Source: CAYUVH01 sp964448135
GTDB taxonomy: Bacteria > Verrucomicrobiota > Verrucomicrobiia > Limisphaerales > UBA8199
DNA: 64,000 nt
Reading direction: 5' to 3'
Assembly: GCA_964448135.1 (NCBI GenBank)
Contig: CAYUVH010000006.1
Span: 186,001-250,000, forward strand
Part shown: positions 51,417 through 59,536 of the stretch, piece after piece
How the letters are laid out: every line of letters begins with the position of its first letter
Numbering within the stretch: position 1 is the stretch's first letter
Made by a program: the position numbers and the translations under genes
The notes under the pieces: generated by a model
Seen by the model: only the letters and a program-made list of their open reading frames with translations
The model's database searches: none
What the model was told of the DNA's origin: nothing

Positions 51417-52021
51417 AACCAATATTGGTCTCGGTCGCAGGCAATCCACAAAATCAGGATCGCGGGTTGGCTCTGGAATTTCACTGGGGAACAATTTTGT
51501 GCGTGGCGGATGGCGCCGGTGGACGATCGGGTGGAGCGGAGGCGGCGAGCCTGGCAATCCAGCAGGTTAAGGAGGGCGCACAAGATTGTCAGACCGCCGA
51601 AGCGTGCGCCGAACTGCTGCGCAAGATGGACGCGAGCATCGCAAAGGACACCGCGGCGGGTGAAACCACGTGCGTGTTGGCCGTGTTCACGGCGGACGAA
51701 ATCTTCGGCGCAAGCGTGGGCGATTCGGGGGCGTGGCTGGTGTCCGCGAAAGGTCCTCCGCTTCATCTCACCCGTGGGCAGCAACGAAAGCCTTTTCTCG
51801 GGTCGGGCGCGGCCTGGGCGGTGCCGTTTCAAGTCGAGCGCAGAAGTGGAACGCTCCTGTTGGCCACGGACGGCTTGCTGAAATACACGTCGACAGAGCG
51901 AATTGTGGAGACCATCCGCAGTGGCGCGCCAGAGACCGCGGGCGAGAAACTGGTTGGTTTGGTGAGGTACGCGTCGGGCGCGTTGCCCGATGACGTGACG
52001 ATCATTTTGGCGAATGTCTGA
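51413..52021 (+). CDS. PP2C-family serine/threonine phosphatase
   Basis: 202 residues. PP2C metal-site motifs: NQDRGLALEF, CVADGAGGRSGG, and FGASVGDSGAWLVS, with ALPDDVTIIL at the end. A short, cytosolic form. It dephosphorylates Ser/Thr or a small phosphorylated product. It overlaps the receiver-ADP-ribosylglycohydrolase gene at ATGA and the next gene by one base (TGATG), so it is firmly within the operon. Confidence 0.9.
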   Translation: MKPILVSVAGNPQNQDRGLALEFHWGTILCVADGAGGRSGGAEAASLAIQQVKEGAQDCQTAEACAELLRKMDASIAKDTAAGETTCVLAVFTADEIFGASVGDSGAWLVSAKGPPLHLTRGQQRKPFLGSGAAWAVPFQVERRSGTLLLATDGLLKYTSTERIVETIRSGAPETAGEKLVGLVRYASGALPDDVTIILANV

Positions 52022-52920
52022 TGGATATTATCACCCATGCAGGGATTGGACTGGTCCTCGCCGGGCCGGCGATCAATTCACATCCCGAGCTGGCGATCGG
52101 CCTGGTCGCCGGTTCGGTGTTGCCGGATCTGGATGCCTTGAGCCGGGTGTTCGGCAAATGCGCTTACCTGCGATGGCATCAGACGTGGACGCACGCACTG
52201 CCGGTGCAGGCCGCGGTCAGCGCTCTGGCGGGATTTGCTGTCAGCGCGATGGGCGGGAACGGATGGTTGGCTGGCCTGGGATTGGTTGTGGGCATGGGGC
52301 TTCACACGTTGCTGGATTTCACCAACACGCTGGGAGTGAAATTGTTCGCGCCGTTTTATCGGAAACGCCTTTGCGCGGAGTGGATATTCTTCATTGATGC
52401 CTTCGTGATCGCGCTCACGATGAGCCTCGCGACGTTGACCGCGCGGTCTTTTGCCCGGAATGGGGAAGTGCCGGTCCCCTATGCGGTCAGCTTTCTCGCA
52501 ATCCTGGCGGGTTATGTCGCCATGAAAGGATTACTGCGGCGACGGGCGGGAAGGCTGGCACCAACATCCATCACACTCATCCCGTCGGCGCTCTGGCCCT
52601 GGCGTTTCCTGGGTTTGGAACGAAGCACCAATCGAATGACTCTTTTCCATATCAATGCGCTGAGCGGGGACCGGAAGGAGTTGGCGCAGCACGTAATCCT
52701 GGACAACGCTCACGAGTCGAATCTTGCCGGGATTCCGGAGTTCCGACTCATGCGGGAATTGTCGCGGGCGTATCATGTCGTGGGAGAACGCATGACCAGC
52801 GAAGGACGGATTCTGGAGTGCCGCGATCTGCGAACGCGAAACTTCAAAACCACTTTTGGCGATCTTGAGGTCCTGCTCGATCCCGATGGACGCGCCTTGC
52901 GCACCACCTTCCATGTCTAA
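52021..52920 (+). CDS. YdjM-like membrane metal-dependent hydrolase family protein
   Basis: 299 residues. The N-terminal DUF457/YdjM region (about 1-190) has the His/Asp pattern MDIITHAGIGL, SVLPDLDAL, WHQTWTHALPV and LHTLLDFTN between four to five membrane helices. The C-terminal soluble part (about 190-299) is a mixed domain without a clear family. These proteins are predicted inner-membrane hydrolases related to phospholipase C folds. Placed between the PP2C gene and a small membrane gene; its part in NAD chemistry is unknown. Confidence 0.85.
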   Translation: MDIITHAGIGLVLAGPAINSHPELAIGLVAGSVLPDLDALSRVFGKCAYLRWHQTWTHALPVQAAVSALAGFAVSAMGGNGWLAGLGLVVGMGLHTLLDFTNTLGVKLFAPFYRKRLCAEWIFFIDAFVIALTMSLATLTARSFARNGEVPVPYAVSFLAILAGYVAMKGLLRRRAGRLAPTSITLIPSALWPWRFLGLERSTNRMTLFHINALSGDRKELAQHVILDNAHESNLAGIPEFRLMRELSRAYHVVGERMTSEGRILECRDLRTRNFKTTFGDLEVLLDPDGRALRTTFHV

Positions 52921-53308
52921 ATCTGTTCAACGCATGCGCACGTGGGGCTTCCGGTTTTCGCCGACCGACGGGTTTGTCATTTGCGCTTTTCTGGCCGTGG
53001 CGGGCGGGTTGTGGCGGTTGGGGAATCCTTTGTGGTGGCTGATCCTGATCGCCGCCGGCCACTTCTTTTTGTTTTGCAATGTCTTCCGAATTCATCGCCG
53101 CTTTGAATTGGCGTGGGCGGGATTGTTTATCGTGAATGTCGGCGCCTGGCTTTGGTTTGATTCGCTCGACTGGCGCGGGGTGCTGGCGTGCCAGGCGCCG
53201 GTGACCGTGGTGCTTATCGGCCTCGAGATGCGCCAGAGCCGCTATCACGGTGTGCTTGCCCAAAGGCTCAATCCGCAATTGGGCGAATACCTCGCGGGCC
53301 GTATTTGA
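52913..53308 (+). CDS. Small membrane protein of NAD island
   Basis: 131 residues from ATG 52913 (overlaps the previous stop by 8 bases). It has three hydrophobic helices (FVICAFLAVAGGLWRL, LWWLILIAAGHFFLF, FELAWAGLFIVNVGAWLW) and a fourth weaker one. I do not recognise the family. It precedes pncA by 11 bases and is part of the same run of genes. Confidence 0.7.
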   Translation: MSKSVQRMRTWGFRFSPTDGFVICAFLAVAGGLWRLGNPLWWLILIAAGHFFLFCNVFRIHRRFELAWAGLFIVNVGAWLWFDSLDWRGVLACQAPVTVVLIGLEMRQSRYHGVLAQRLNPQLGEYLAGRI

Positions 53309-53319
53309 AAAATCACTTT

Positions 53320-53934
53320 ATGAAAGCATTGATATTGGTGGACATCCAAAACGACTTCCTGCCAGGCGGCGCACTGGCGGTGCCGGACGGGGACGCGGTG
53401 GTGCCGGTGGCCAATCGGTTGCAGGAGAAATTTCCGTTGGTGGTGGCGACGATGGATCAGCATCCGTCGGATCACGGGAGTTTCGAGACGAGTCATTTTG
53501 GGAAGCAGGCTTTCGAACAAATCGAGCTGCATGGGTTGCCGCAGACGCTGTGGCCGCCGCATTGTGTGCAGGACACACCGGGCGCGGAACTGGCGCCCGG
53601 ATTGAATCGCGAACGGATCGCCAAGGTCTTCCCCAAAGGCACGGATGTGCGGATCGACAGCTACAGCGGGTTTTTCGACAACGGAAAACGGAAGTCCACG
53701 GGCCTGGGCGAGTGGCTGCGCGAGCAGGGTGTGGACGAGGTGTACGTGTGCGGGCTGGCGACGGATTATTGTGTGAAGTTCACAGCGCTGGATGCGGTAC
53801 ATTTCGGGTTCAAGACGAGTGTGATTGAAGATGGGTGCCGTGGGGTGAACATCACGCCGGGGGATTCGGACCGGGCGTTTGAGGAGATGAGGAAGGCGGG
53901 GGTGCGGGTGGTAAGGAGTGAGATGGTGAAATGA
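53320..53934 (+). CDS. pncA: Nicotinamidase
   Basis: 204 residues from ATG 53320 (MKALILVDIQNDFLPGGALAV). The catalytic Asp8 is in VDIQNDF, the metal ligands in MDQHPSDHGSF, the Lys region in IAKVFPKGTD, and the nucleophile Cys in GLATDYCVKFTALDA. It hydrolyses nicotinamide to nicotinate, the substrate of PncB. Nicotinamide released by KptA or ADP-ribosylation can thus be recycled into NAD+ within this island. Confidence 0.96.
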   Translation: MKALILVDIQNDFLPGGALAVPDGDAVVPVANRLQEKFPLVVATMDQHPSDHGSFETSHFGKQAFEQIELHGLPQTLWPPHCVQDTPGAELAPGLNRERIAKVFPKGTDVRIDSYSGFFDNGKRKSTGLGEWLREQGVDEVYVCGLATDYCVKFTALDAVHFGFKTSVIEDGCRGVNITPGDSDRAFEEMRKAGVRVVRSEMVK

Positions 53935-54009
53935 CGAAGCGCGAATGTCGAATGACGAAAGAAGCCCGAAGTCCAAATAAACAAAAATCTTAACCACGGA
54001 TGGACACTG

Positions 54010-54558
54010 ATGGACACGGATAAACATAAGAATAACGACAAGAGAACGGTTCTCCACGCCGGCAAGTTTCTCTCCCTGATCAAGGAAGGCCGCTGGGAAT
54101 ACGCGGAGCGCGAGAGCGCCACGGGGGCGTGCATCATCCTGGCAGTCACGCCGGAGCAAAAGCTGCTCATGGTGGAACAGTATCGCATTCCCCTGCACAA
54201 GCGGGTGATCGAGCTGCCGGCGGGAATTGTCGGCGACGAGGAAGGCGGCCGGGGTGAGGCGATCGAGGACGCGGCGAAGCGCGAGTTGCTGGAGGAGACG
54301 GGCTGGAGCGCCGGCAAGGTGAAGGTGATCATGACGGGTCCAACTTCGAGCGGGCTCGCGTCGGAGGTCGTGACGTTGCTGCGGGCGACCGACTTGAAGC
54401 GGGAAAATGCCGGCGGCGGCGTGGGGCATGAGGAGATTACGGTGCATGAGATTCCGGTGGCGGAGGTGCACGATTGGCTGGCCGCGAAAATGGCGGCGGG
54501 GCTCATGGTGGATACGAAGCTGTATGCGGGGTTGTATTTTTTGGAGAGAAAAACATGA
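54010..54558 (+). CDS. Nudix hydrolase, ADP-ribose pyrophosphatase type
   Basis: 182 residues. The Nudix box is complete: GGRGEAIEDAAKRELLEETGW (about 78-98), preceded by LMVEQYRIPLHKRVIELPAG, the pattern of ADP-ribose pyrophosphatases, which split ADP-ribose to AMP and ribose-5-phosphate. This would finish the breakdown of ADP-ribose released by the glycohydrolases. The start lies in a text-like accacggatggacac repeat, so the first 8-10 residues (MDTDKHKN) come from the repeat. The stop overlaps the next start at ATGA. Confidence 0.92.
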   Translation: MDTDKHKNNDKRTVLHAGKFLSLIKEGRWEYAERESATGACIILAVTPEQKLLMVEQYRIPLHKRVIELPAGIVGDEEGGRGEAIEDAAKRELLEETGWSAGKVKVIMTGPTSSGLASEVVTLLRATDLKRENAGGGVGHEEITVHEIPVAEVHDWLAAKMAAGLMVDTKLYAGLYFLERKT

Positions 54559-55610
54559 GTGGACCGGAACCGTCGGATGAATTGGGACAGGGTCAAACCG
54601 TCAAAGGCGGCCTCCTCTCCCCGGCCCTCTCCTCCAGAGGAGGAGAGGGAGCTAAACCCCTCGGAGGAGCGCCTACACGACAGGAGCGGATTCTCGGCGG
54701 CCTTTGGGGCGCGCTGGTGGGCGATGCCCTGGGCGTGCCGGTGGAGTTCCGGAATCGCGCGGAGGTGCAGCAGAATCCAGTCGTGGATATGCGCGAGTTT
54801 GGCACGCACAATCAGCCGCGTGGCACGTGGTCCGATGATGGCGCGCTGCTGCTGTGTACGGTGGATAGTTTGCTAAACGCCGAATTCGACACCGAAGACA
54901 TGGGCCGGCGATTCGTCGCCTGGATGCAAGAAGCCAAATGGACCGCGACCGGTGTGGTTTTCGACATTGGAGGGACGACGGCGGATGCATTGATGAAAAT
55001 AACCTCCGGTTCGAAGGCGGAAGACGCAGGAGGTTGCGATGAACATAACAACGGCAACGGATCACTGATGCGGATCATTCCGGTATCGTTACGATTTGCC
55101 GGAGAGCCGATTGCGAGCCTGTCGCAATTGGCGGAAAGAGTGTCCGTGATCACACACGGCCACGGGCGGTCGAAACTGGCCTGTGCATTTTACAGCCTGA
55201 TGATCCGATATTTGCTGGAAGAGCAGGAACCTTCGCTGGCGCTAACATCGGCACGGAAGGATTTCGCAGCGCTATATGGAAGGTCGCGCGAGTTTGAACG
55301 CTTCCGTTCGCATCTGACGGAGGACTTCGCGGCTTTGCCCGAAGGGATGGTGGTGTCGAGCGGTTATGTCCTGCACACGCTGCACGCGGCGCTTTGGTGT
55401 TTGCTCACCACGACAAACTATCGCGATTGCGCGCTGAAAGCGGTCAATCTGGGAGGCGATACGGATACGACCGGGTGCGTGGCGGGAGGGTTGGCGGGTG
55501 CGGCTTATGGTGTGCAGGGCATTCCGCCGGAGTGGATTTCGCAAATGCAGCGGCGCGGAGACGTGGATTGCCTGCTTCGCGATTTTGCCGATCTGTGCAA
55601 CGGGAAATAA
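54555..55610 (+). CDS. ADP-ribosylglycohydrolase (second)
   Basis: 351 residues from ATG 54555. The DraG-type domain runs from about residue 36: GALVGDALGVPVEFR, TWSDDGALLL (metal Asp pair; usual DDT/S is DDG here), NNGNGSLMRIIP, and GGDTDTTGCVAGG for the second metal site. An extra N-terminal piece (about 20-35) is coded by an intergenic-type palindrome (54625-54649). It hydrolyses ADP-ribose bonds on proteins or small molecules. Between the Nudix gene and a third homologue, overlapping both. Confidence 0.9.
   Translation: MSGPEPSDELGQGQTVKGGLLSPALSSRGGEGAKPLGGAPTRQERILGGLWGALVGDALGVPVEFRNRAEVQQNPVVDMREFGTHNQPRGTWSDDGALLLCTVDSLLNAEFDTEDMGRRFVAWMQEAKWTATGVVFDIGGTTADALMKITSGSKAEDAGGCDEHNNGNGSLMRIIPVSLRFAGEPIASLSQLAERVSVITHGHGRSKLACAFYSLMIRYLLEEQEPSLALTSARKDFAALYGRSREFERFRSHLTEDFAALPEGMVVSSGYVLHTLHAALWCLLTTTNYRDCALKAVNLGGDTDTTGCVAGGLAGAAYGVQGIPPEWISQMQRRGDVDCLLRDFADLCNGK
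54625..54649 (+). repeat. Palindromic repeat inside a coding region
   Basis: ccctctcctcc-aga-ggaggagaggg, an 11-bp perfect stem preceded by ctccccgg, the same family as the intergenic copy at 42249-42269. It lies in frame near the N-terminus of the second ADP-ribosylglycohydrolase without breaking it. Confidence 0.7.
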
Positions 55611-56671
55611 TAGAGCGGGCCGAAGAGCGAGCTTTTGCCGGCGTGCTCTTCGGCACAGCCGTGGGCGATGCGCTGGGCTTGCCGGCGGAGAATCTTTCCC
55701 CGCAACGCATCGAGCGCTGGTGGCCGGGGCCGATGCGGATGAGGTTTGTATTCGGGCGCGGCATGATCAGCGATGACACCGAGCATACGCTGCTGGTCGC
55801 GCAGAGCCTGCTGACACACCCGAAAGATCCGGGGAAGTTTCAGCGCAAGCTGGCCTGGAAGCTCAGATGGTGGTTTCTCGGTTTGCCCGCCGGTGTGGGG
55901 ATGGCGACGGCGAAAGCCTGCCTGCGAATGTGGCTGGGGGTGCCGCTCGCGCAGTGCGCGGTGAAATCGGCCGGCAGCGGTTCGGCCATGCGCAGCGCGA
56001 TCATCGGCGTTTTCTTCGCGCAGGAACCGGAGCGGCGTCGGGAATTCGTGCTGGCGTCCTCGCGGCTGACGCACCGGAGCTGGCAGGCGGAGACGGCGGC
56101 GCTGGCGGTAGCGGAAGCGGCGGCGCTGGCGGCCACGAGTGATGGGACGGTGGAGATGAAGGGCGTAATGACCATCCTGCGCAGACTTTCCGCGGAACCC
56201 GAATGGCAGAAGATTGTTTTGCAGATGGAAGCGGGATTGGAGGCCCGAACTTCCATTTCAGAATTTGTCCGGAGTCTTGGGCTCGAGCGTGGCGTGAGCG
56301 GTTATGCGCTGCACGTGGTGCCGGTGGCGCTCTACGCGTGGCTGCGCCAGCCGGCCGATTTTCGCACGGCGCTCAGCGAGGCGATCAAGTGCGGCGGCGA
56401 TACCGATACGGTCGGAGCAGTCCTCGGCGGATTGCTGGGCGCGAGTCTGGGGCGGAAAGGAATTCCCGAGGACTGGGTAAACAGACTCGCGGAATGGCCG
56501 CGCACGCAGAAGTATTTGGAGGCGGCGGCTCAACGGCTCGCCCGGCAAAAACACGCCGAACAACCCTTGGGGCCGGTGCCGTGGTTTTGGCCGGCTCAGC
56601 TTCCGCGAAATCTTCTTTTTCTTGCGATCGTGCTGGTGCACGGATTTCGCCGGTTGGCGCCGCCGTATTGA
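55595..56671 (+). CDS. ADP-ribosylglycohydrolase (third)
   Basis: 358 residues from a GTG at 55595 that overlaps the previous gene by 16 bases (MQREIIERAEERAFAGVLFG). DraG-type motifs: GTAVGDALGLPAE, GMISDDTEHTLLVA (complete metal pair with DDT), SGSAMRSAIIG, and GGDTDTVGAVLGG. A C-terminal extension has a hydrophobic end (PRNLLFLAIVLVHGFRRL) that may touch the membrane. With the other two homologues it makes three ADP-ribosylglycohydrolases within 6.6 kb. Last gene of the NAD/ADP-ribose run. Confidence 0.9.
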   Translation: MQREIIERAEERAFAGVLFGTAVGDALGLPAENLSPQRIERWWPGPMRMRFVFGRGMISDDTEHTLLVAQSLLTHPKDPGKFQRKLAWKLRWWFLGLPAGVGMATAKACLRMWLGVPLAQCAVKSAGSGSAMRSAIIGVFFAQEPERRREFVLASSRLTHRSWQAETAALAVAEAAALAATSDGTVEMKGVMTILRRLSAEPEWQKIVLQMEAGLEARTSISEFVRSLGLERGVSGYALHVVPVALYAWLRQPADFRTALSEAIKCGGDTDTVGAVLGGLLGASLGRKGIPEDWVNRLAEWPRTQKYLEAAAQRLARQKHAEQPLGPVPWFWPAQLPRNLLFLAIVLVHGFRRLAPPY

Positions 56672-56848
56672 ATTTGGTGACGAGCGGCCAATCGAACGCG
56701 AACTCGCCTGTTCAGAGACGGGCGCGCTTCGCGGGCGCACGCGCAAAATTTTTTGATTTTGTCGCGGGGCGGCTTCAGGTATGGTCTGCCGTGGCCGCGA
56801 GACTTGCGGCCGTGGACGAACAAATCCAAAACCCCTGCGGAACAGCCT

Positions 56849-57814
56849 ATGCCACTGACACATACGAAGGACCTGTTCGCCAAAGCGCTCAAGGGCAAGT
56901 ACGCCCTCGGCGCTTTCAACGTCAATAACATGGAGCTCCTGCAGGCGATCATCGAGGCCTGCGAAGAGGAAAAGGCCCCGGTCATGCTCCAGATTTCCCG
57001 GGGCGCGCGGCAATATGCCAATCCCATTTACCTCCGGAAACTCATCGAGGCCGCGGTCACCGTTTCCAACATTCCCATCGCCATTCACCTGGACCACGGC
57101 GACACCTTCGAACTTTGCAAGGAGTGCATCGACGAAGGCTTCACCAGCGTGATGATCGACGCGAGCCACGAGCCGTTCGAAAAGAACGTGGAGATTTGCA
57201 AAAAGGTCGTCGATTACGCGCACAAGCATGATTGCGTGGTCGAAGGCGAGCTCGGCCATCTCGTGGGCGCGCAATTCGACGAAGGCGAGGAAGGCGGGCA
57301 TTATTCCGCGGACGGCCATTACACGCAACCGGACCAGGCGGTGGAATTCGTGAAACAGTCGGGCGTGGATTCGCTGGCGGTGGCGATCGGCAATTCGCAT
57401 GGCGCCTACAAATTCAAGGGCGAGCAACACCTGGACCTCGAGCGGCTCAAGTTAATCAAGCAGGCGCTGATGGACGCCGGGCTGGGAGATTATCCCCTCG
57501 TGCTGCACGGCGCGTCGAGTGTGCCGGAGGATTTGGTGGAGGAGATCAATAAAAACGGCGGCAAGCTCGGCACCGGCACCGCCGGCGTGCCGGAAGGCGA
57601 CATCGAAGTCGCGCGGCGCACGGGCTGCACGAAGGTGAATATTGACACGGATTTGCGCCTGGCGATGACGGCGGCAATCCGGAAGGTGCTCTTCGAGAAT
57701 CCGAAGGAATTCGATCCGCGCAAGTATCTCGCCCCGGCGCGCACCGCCGTGAAGGAACTGGTGCGCCACAAAGTGCGCAACGTGCTTTGCTGCGCGGGGC
57801 ACGCGTTCGATTGA
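56849..57814 (+). CDS. fba: Class II fructose-bisphosphate aldolase
   Basis: 321 residues from ATG 56849 (MPLTHTKDLFAKALKGKYALGAFNVNN). Zinc ligands and active site: AIHLDHGD, VEGELGHLVGAQFDE, AIGNSHGAYK, LHGASSVPEDL, and NIDTDLRLAMTAAIR for phosphate binding. It splits fructose-1,6-bisphosphate or a related ketose bisphosphate in glycolysis/gluconeogenesis. It stands alone after the NAD island; a ggccgc..gcggcc stem-loop sits in its leader region near 56790-56815. Confidence 0.96.
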   Translation: MPLTHTKDLFAKALKGKYALGAFNVNNMELLQAIIEACEEEKAPVMLQISRGARQYANPIYLRKLIEAAVTVSNIPIAIHLDHGDTFELCKECIDEGFTSVMIDASHEPFEKNVEICKKVVDYAHKHDCVVEGELGHLVGAQFDEGEEGGHYSADGHYTQPDQAVEFVKQSGVDSLAVAIGNSHGAYKFKGEQHLDLERLKLIKQALMDAGLGDYPLVLHGASSVPEDLVEEINKNGGKLGTGTAGVPEGDIEVARRTGCTKVNIDTDLRLAMTAAIRKVLFENPKEFDPRKYLAPARTAVKELVRHKVRNVLCCAGHAFD

Positions 57815-57866
57815 TTGAGAGCGCCGGCCGTCCGGCGAGAGGAACATGGCCGTCCGCAAGCCAGGG

Positions 57867-57967
57867 CAGTTTCAGTAAAACTGTGGCCGCATTAACGGTA
57901 GGGCCGCGTTGCCGCGCGGCCTCGGCGTCGTTGCGCCTTGGGTACCCAATTAAATAAACCGCTGTAG
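57867..57967 (+). repeat. Dispersed structured repeat, copy 3 of 3
   Basis: Very similar to copy 1 (841-938): the same opening hairpin cagttt-cagta-aaactg (57867-57883) and attaacggtaggg, and a GC hairpin with a longer arm (ggccgcg / cgcggcc). The ending aattaaataaaccgctgtag is kept. It lies between fba and the beta-helix enzyme, both + strand. Confidence 0.75.
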
Positions 57968-57998
57968 CGTCCCCGGACGCGGGTGGCTATGGTGGGGC

Positions 57999-59327
57999 AT
58001 GCAACCGAATCCTTCCTCCCTATCCCGCCGCCGGTTCGTTGAAAATTCCGTATCGACCCTGGGCTTGATGAGCGCGGCCGCGGTGGGTGCGGGAGGCATC
58101 GCCGGCGCGAGCGCTGCCGACGCGCCGCCCACCGCCATGGCCAGCGTGAATGCGCGCGAGCACGGCGCGAAAGGAGACGGCACCACCGACGACACCAAGG
58201 CGCTGCAAGCCGCGCTTCAGGCAGCGTCCACCCAGGGGCCGATTTGTTTTCTGCCGCCCGGACTTTATCGCATCGAAGGATCACTCACCGTTCCGGCCGG
58301 CGTCACGCTGTGCGGGGCATCGGGCGGGGTGCCGCACAGTGAGCATCCGATTGGGAGCGTGATCCTGGCGACCGGCGGCCGCGGAGAAGAGAACGGCACG
58401 CCGCTCCTCACACTGAAACCAAACGCCGTCCTTCGCAACATCACCATCCATTATCCCGACCAGAAACTTCCTGATGTGGCGGCGTACCCGTGGACAGTCC
58501 GGTTGGATGGCGAGCTCTGCCAGGTGCGCGACGTGACGCTGACAAATCCATACCAGGGGATTGATGCGGGCACGAAGTGGAACGAATTGCACCTCATCCA
58601 AAATGTATTCGGGTGTCCGCTGAAGACGGGCATCTACATTGACCAGTGCACGGACATCGGCCGGATCGAGAACGTCCATTTCAATCCCAACTTCTGGACG
58701 CGCATGGGGTTGAAGCCGGGATTCGCCGGCGGAGATTTGCCGAAATATCTCGCGGAGAACTTGACCGGTTTCAAAATTGGAAAAACCGATTGGGAATTCA
58801 TCACGAACTGCTTCGTGATTTTTCCGAAGTATGGTTATCACTTCGACGATTTCGGCCACGGGCCGGGCAACGCGGTGGTCACGCAATCCGGCGGCGACAT
58901 TTGCCCGGTGGCCGTGCGCGTGGATCGCACGCAACCGCACGCGGGCGTCCAATTCGCGAACGGCCAGTTCATGTCCACGTTCGAAATCGGCCCGAAAAAT
59001 CACGGGCCCGTGAAGCTCGCAAATTGCGGATTCTGGGGAACGCCGGCCACGAAGGAACACATCCGTCACGAAGGCCCCTGCCTGGTGTCGCTGACGAGCT
59101 GCCATTTCAACGGCTGGGGGCAGGCCGATCCAGCGGCGCCGTGCGTGCGCGCGTCCAAGGGCAGATTAATCGTGAGCGGTTGTGATTTCATGGAGAGCAA
59201 GGCGGCGATCCGTCTCGAAAAAGGCCTCACCTCGGCAGCAATTTACGGTTGCGCGTTTCGCGGCGACAAGGCGGTATTGGACGAGTCGGGCGCGGACGTG
59301 CAAATGGGCGTCAATACGACCCACTAG
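57999..59327 (+). CDS. Tat-exported right-handed beta-helix protein (pectate lyase-3 type)
   Basis: 442 residues. The twin-arginine signal SRRRFVENSVSTLGLMSAAAVGAGGIAGA is followed by the pectate-lyase-3/GH55-like start (VNAREHGAKGDGTTDDTKALQAALQAA, the usual D-loop) and repeated beta-helix turns (VTLTNPYQGID, TDIGRIENVHF, LIVSGCDFMES). Such proteins cut or bind polysaccharides outside the cytoplasm. The catalytic residues and substrate cannot be fixed. Stands alone after repeat copy 3. Confidence 0.85.
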   Translation: MQPNPSSLSRRRFVENSVSTLGLMSAAAVGAGGIAGASAADAPPTAMASVNAREHGAKGDGTTDDTKALQAALQAASTQGPICFLPPGLYRIEGSLTVPAGVTLCGASGGVPHSEHPIGSVILATGGRGEENGTPLLTLKPNAVLRNITIHYPDQKLPDVAAYPWTVRLDGELCQVRDVTLTNPYQGIDAGTKWNELHLIQNVFGCPLKTGIYIDQCTDIGRIENVHFNPNFWTRMGLKPGFAGGDLPKYLAENLTGFKIGKTDWEFITNCFVIFPKYGYHFDDFGHGPGNAVVTQSGGDICPVAVRVDRTQPHAGVQFANGQFMSTFEIGPKNHGPVKLANCGFWGTPATKEHIRHEGPCLVSLTSCHFNGWGQADPAAPCVRASKGRLIVSGCDFMESKAAIRLEKGLTSAAIYGCAFRGDKAVLDESGADVQMGVNTTH

Positions 59328-59536
59328 CGAAGTTCCAGGCGCCAAGGACCAAGCGTCCAATTTCCGAGCTCGCGGTTCCGAGATTTTTCGGCGCGGCGGG
59401 CGTTTTCTTTAAGCGTCACAAAATCGTAACCCCTCCGCCCCAGGGATGACACTCAGCCAGTCCAGTCTCACGGGAGGAATAGCGCGCGGATGGAATGTAC
59501 CCGCCGCAGCGCGATTTCACCCAACAAGACCATACT

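Noticed and set aside
53766..54809. 347-codon minus-strand open frame over the Nudix and ADP-ribosylglycohydrolase genes
   Set aside because: Ser/Pro-rich antisense translation; both sense genes have full motifs.
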